From Rickettsia typhi (lineage in GTDB: Bacteria; Pseudomonadota; Alphaproteobacteria; Rickettsiales; UBA1997): a DNA stretch of 16,275 bases. Below the pieces are notes generated by a model. That model did not search any database, had not been told where the DNA came from, and saw only the letters and a program-made list of their open reading frames with translations. Positions 14,096 through 16,275 of this stretch are shown here, piece after piece. The stretch spans positions 1 through 16,275 of the forward strand of contig CAMDMO010000024.1 in NCBI GenBank assembly GCA_945902255.1, given 5' to 3'. Positions within the stretch are counted from its first letter, which is position 1. Each line of letters starts with the position of its first letter. Position numbers and translations under genes: made by a program.

Positions 14096-15082
14096 TTAAT
14101 TATTTAAATACCAGTTAATTGTTGTTTGTAATTTTGATTCAAAATCACCTTCTAATTTAAATCCAAGCTCTTTTTTAGCTTTACTTGAATCAATAGCATA
14201 GCGGAAATCGTGACCTAAGCGATCTTGCACGAAGCTGAGTTGTTTTTTGTAAGAAGTGCCATCATTTTTTGGTTTTATTTGATCTAAAATTTCACAAATT
14301 TTATTGGCGATATCAATATTTTGTCTTTCTGCATCACCGCCAAAACAATAGCTTTCACCTAATTTGCCATTTTTAATTGCTAGTTCAATTCCAAAACAGT
14401 GATCTTCAACATAAATCCAGTCGCGAATATTTTTACCATTGCCATAAATTGGAATATTTTTACCCGCTAGGCATGAATTTATAACTGTGGGAATAAATTT
14501 TTCTTTATGCTGTCTGGCACCAAAATTATTTGAACAATTAGTGATTATAACAGGCAGGCCATAGGTTTCAAACCAAGCTCTAGCTAAGTGGTCAGAGCCA
14601 GCTTTTGAAGCGGAGTATGGTGAGTTTGGAGCGTAGTTGGTTTTTTCACTAAATTTTGGATCTTCTAAAGTTAGAGTGCCGTAAACTTCATCGGTTGAAA
14701 TATGGATGAATTTAAAATCTTTATTTGATCTATTTTTGTAAAAATTTAGAGCTGAGTTTAAGAGGGAAAAAGTTCCAACCAGATTAGTGGTTATGAAAGC
14801 TCCAGGATTTGCAATTGAATTATCAACATGAGTTTCGGCGGCAAAATTAACCACTAAATCGATATCGAATTTTGTTAAAATTTCGCTGATTAAATTTTGG
14901 TCGCAAATATCGCCTCTAATAAAGTGATAATTTGGGGAATTTTCAATTTCAGCAAGGTTTTTAGGATTAGCGGCATAGGTCATTTTGTCGAGATTAATGA
15001 TCTTGTTTCCCGCTTTGATTTGTCTAAGAGCGAAGCAGCTGCCAATGAAGCCGTAGCCGCCGGTGATTAGTATTTTTTTCAT
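14096..15082 (-). CDS. rfbB: dTDP-glucose 4,6-dehydratase
   Basis: This 328-residue extended short-chain dehydrogenase has NAD-binding GGYGFIG (8-14), NLDKMTYAANP (30-40), NFAAETHVDNSI (79-90), the catalytic STDEVYG (129-135) with Asp and Glu next to the active-site Thr, Y156-x3-K160 in SPYSASKAGSDHL, NCSNNFGARQHKEKFIP, and NGKNIRDWIYVEDH. It dehydrates dTDP-glucose to dTDP-4-keto-6-deoxyglucose, the branch point used by RfbC and WecE in the left block. It is the first gene of the minus-strand block. AAGG lies about a dozen bases before the ATG as a weak ribosome-binding site. Two strong inverted repeats lie upstream (15163-15235), where the block's promoter should also be. Confidence 0.97.
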   Translation of the reverse strand: MKKILITGGYGFIGSCFALRQIKAGNKIINLDKMTYAANPKNLAEIENSPNYHFIRGDICDQNLISEILTKFDIDLVVNFAAETHVDNSIANPGAFITTNLVGTFSLLNSALNFYKNRSNKDFKFIHISTDEVYGTLTLEDPKFSEKTNYAPNSPYSASKAGSDHLARAWFETYGLPVIITNCSNNFGARQHKEKFIPTVINSCLAGKNIPIYGNGKNIRDWIYVEDHCFGIELAIKNGKLGESYCFGGDAERQNIDIANKICEILDQIKPKNDGTSYKKQLSFVQDRLGHDFRYAIDSSKAKKELGFKLEGDFESKLQTTINWYLNN

Positions 15083-15162
15083 TTTCTTAAAAAACCTTTT
15101 TAAATAAAATTAAGCGTTGGTTGAAATAAATCTCTTATCTTATGAAGATGTTATGAACTTAT

Positions 15163-15185
15163 GGGCGCGGTTATAAACCACGCCC
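15163..15185. terminator. GC-rich hairpin upstream of rfbB
   Basis: GGGCGCGGTT (15163-15172) and AACCACGCCC (15176-15185) pair over 10 positions with one C-A mismatch and a three-base ATA loop. It is by far the most GC-rich hairpin in this intergenic DNA. It lies 87 bases beyond the stop of the DUF5334-like gene on the minus strand, so it may end that transcript, but no T-run follows in either direction. Its role is therefore uncertain. Confidence 0.4.
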
Positions 15186-15192
15186 AGCTAAA

Positions 15193-15235
15193 GGAATTTT
15201 TATTATAATAACTCGAGAAATAATAATAAAAATCC
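15193..15235. repeat. AT-rich palindrome centred on CTCGAG
   Basis: GGA(A)TTTTTATTAT on the left pairs with the complement ending in AAAAATCC on the right, with a one-base bulge. The centre is a self-complementary CTCGAG (15212-15217) flanked by a few mismatches. On the minus strand it comes 38 bases after the stop of the gene at 15273-15578, just before the GC-rich hairpin. It could be part of a terminator region or a palindromic repeat element. Confidence 0.5.
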
Positions 15236-15272
15236 CAAAAGAATTGTGTTATAAAATTATCTAACACCAGTT

Positions 15273-15578
15273 TTACTCCATCAAAAAATTTCTTTCTTTA
15301 TTCAAATCTAAATCCATAACTCTTAACATAGCGCCACTAGAGCTTTCATCAAGCGATATCACTTCTGCAGAGTAGTATTTATTAGCTTTTTCATCGTAAA
15401 ACTGAATAACATAGCCTTCACGAACTAAATTTCCTTCTGCAATTTCAATAGCGGATTTATTATCGTAGTCATAGCCGTTCCAAGCCAAGGCTGAAAAGCA
15501 TTTGAGAAAAGATGAAATAAAAATTATTATAGAAAAAAATAATTTTTTTGGGTTTTTTTGAATTTTCTTGGTTGACAT
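15273..15578 (-). CDS. small secreted or periplasmic protein, DUF5334-like
   Basis: This 101-residue protein has a basic N-terminus (MSTKKIQKNPKK), a hydrophobic core (about 13-30) and an ALA site at 30-32, so signal peptidase should cut before W33. The mature part starts WNGYDYDNKSAIEIAEGNLVR and continues with YVIQFYDEKANKYYSAEV. The WNGYDY start with the following 'IE...GNLVR...I.. YD' pattern is what I recall for the DUF5334 family of short exported proteins of unknown function; this assignment is from memory and not certain. The mature chain is about 70 residues, acidic, and probably a small beta-rich domain. It has no evident tie to polysaccharide synthesis and is followed by two hairpins, so it is probably transcribed on its own. 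No good ribosome-binding site is seen at its ATG. Confidence 0.7.
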   Translation of the reverse strand: MSTKKIQKNPKKLFFSIIIFISSFLKCFSALAWNGYDYDNKSAIEIAEGNLVREGYVIQFYDEKANKYYSAEVISLDESSSGAMLRVMDLDLNKERNFLME

Positions 15579-15667
15579 TTGGTGAGAATATCTATTTATT
15601 GGTTGTTGTTGTTTTTTGGTATTTCCTTTTTAAATCTCCTTTTTTAAAAAATCATCAAAAACTTTTT

Positions 15668-15745
15668 CGGGGCGTAGCGCAGTCTGGCTAGCGCATCTGG
15701 TTTGGGACCAGAGGGTCGGGAGTTCAAATCTCTCCGCCCCGACCA
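15668..15745 (+). tRNA. tRNA-Pro (anticodon UGG)
   Basis: A complete cloverleaf can be folded. The acceptor stem is CGGGGCG (15668-15674) with CGCCCCG (15735-15741), the D-arm has AGCGC and GCGC, and the anticodon stem TCTGG/CCAGA encloses TTTGGGA (15701-15707) with TGG at 15703-15705. The T-loop is GTTCAAATC. Discriminator A is followed by an encoded CCA (15743-15745). It is on the + strand between two minus-strand genes, and its end lies only five bases from the stop of the Kef gene, so the two converge. Confidence 0.97.
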
Positions 15746-15750
15746 CTCAC

Positions 15751-16275
15751 TTAAGTCGCTTTTGACTGATCGTGAGCCTTCCTTTCTTTTTCAAAAATTT
15801 CTCCACTTTCTCCGCTTTCATCATAAAGAATCACATCTTTTACAATATCAGAATTAATATCTCTGAAAGAATTAATCGCATTTTTAATTTCGTTACTTCC
15901 AACTCCAACTGAAGAAAGAGCTGCACTAGTTAGTTGTAAGCCGGTTTCCATATTTTTTGAAACTACAAAACTAGCACCAACTTTTTTAAATCTTTCGGCG
16001 TTATTGATGGTTTCTGATTTGGTAATTACCGAAATATTAGGGAAATTTTCGTGAATGAAGCGGGTAATTTTAATGCAGGCAATTTCGTCTTCCATAGCCA
16101 CAATTACTGATTCAGATCGCTCAGTTCCAATATAGCGCAAAATATCAACATTCATTGCGTCACCATAATAAATGTGATAACCATTACTTTTTTCAATACG
16201 CACAATGCGATGATTATTTTCTAAAATTATGTAAGAAACGCCGCGTTTGCGCAAAATATAAGAAACGATGCGACC
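15751..16275 (-). CDS. Kef-type K+/H+ antiporter (CPA2), C-terminal RCK_N domain; 5' end outside window
   Basis: The visible 174 residues are the cytoplasmic nucleotide-binding (RCK_N/TrkA-N) domain and tail of a monovalent cation:proton antiporter-2 family protein. The frame is open to the window edge, reading GRIVSYILRKRGVSYIILENN, which is the second half of the GxGxxG Rossmann loop; E22 or the residues around it bind the nucleotide ribose. YYGDAMNVDIL, then SVIVAMEDE and VITKSE, follow in the usual order for KefB/KefC. The membrane antiporter part lies upstream, outside the window. The tail, rich in Glu, Asp and Lys, is low in complexity. The protein would export K+ in exchange for H+ and is normally gated by ligands bound to this domain. 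It is unrelated to the glycan locus and probably marks the chromosome beyond it. Confidence 0.88.
   Translation of the reverse strand, partial: GRIVSYILRKRGVSYIILENNHRIVRIEKSNGYHIYYGDAMNVDILRYIGTERSESVIVAMEDEIACIKITRFIHENFPNISVITKSETINNAERFKKVGASFVVSKNMETGLQLTSAALSSVGVGSNEIKNAINSFRDINSDIVKDVILYDESGESGEIFEKERKAHDQSKAT

Noticed and set aside
1..16275. CRISPR array or phase-variable simple repeats
   Set aside because: No regularly spaced repeats were found. The homopolymer runs are no longer than expected for AT-rich DNA, and none sits at a start codon in an obvious switch arrangement.

Overview
This is an AT-rich stretch (roughly one third G+C by eye) of a bacterial chromosome. It is mostly a surface-polysaccharide (O-antigen, capsule or glycoprotein glycan) biosynthesis locus. 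A tRNA-Pro gene, a small secreted-protein gene and the tail of a Kef-type transporter flank it on the right. Decayed gene copies, a broken insertion sequence, very AT-rich coding and start codons with weak or absent Shine-Dalgarno sequences suggest a Gram-negative, probably host-associated organism, perhaps a Rickettsiales-like alphaproteobacterium. That taxonomic guess is an inference of modest confidence.

Layout. The left block (1-7104) reads on the + strand. In order it holds the 3' end of a WecE-type sugar aminotransferase, a GT-B-like glycosyltransferase, a GNAT N-acetyltransferase, a patch of pseudogenes (2341-3272), an intact rfbC, a family 2 glycosyltransferase, gmd and fcl. A frameshifted insertion sequence with long degenerate inverted repeats (7098-8169) follows. 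The right block (8283-15082) reads on the - strand. In transcription order it holds rfbB, rfbA, a GDP-perosamine-synthase-like aminotransferase, a PglD/PerB-like acetyltransferase, a family 4 glycosyltransferase and a 633-residue double family 2 glycosyltransferase. Beyond lie hairpin-rich intergenic DNA, a DUF5334-like secreted protein (- strand), tRNA-Pro(UGG) (+ strand) and the C-terminal RCK domain of a Kef-type K+/H+ antiporter (- strand).

How the genes work together. The two convergent blocks split two nucleotide-sugar routes between them. RfbA and RfbB (right) make dTDP-4-keto-6-deoxyglucose. WecE plus the GNAT enzyme (left) can turn it into dTDP-Fuc4NAc, or RfbC (left) can turn it into the 4-keto-rhamnose intermediate. 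No rfbD is in the window. Gmd (left) makes GDP-4-keto-6-deoxymannose. Fcl (left) converts it to GDP-L-fucose, while the perosamine synthase and its acetyltransferase (right) convert it to GDP-N-acetylperosamine. Four glycosyltransferase genes (five catalytic domains) could assemble such sugars into a repeat unit.

The most notable structures are three. First, a decayed tandem duplication of an unrecognised gene plus rfbC, in which the surviving rfbC has lost the Shine-Dalgarno region kept in the dead copy. Second, a perfect 141-bp repeat shared by the two glycosyltransferase domains of one gene. Third, an insertion-sequence end that appears to supply the stop codon of fcl. I see no clearly new biological system; the interest is in the evolution of the locus.
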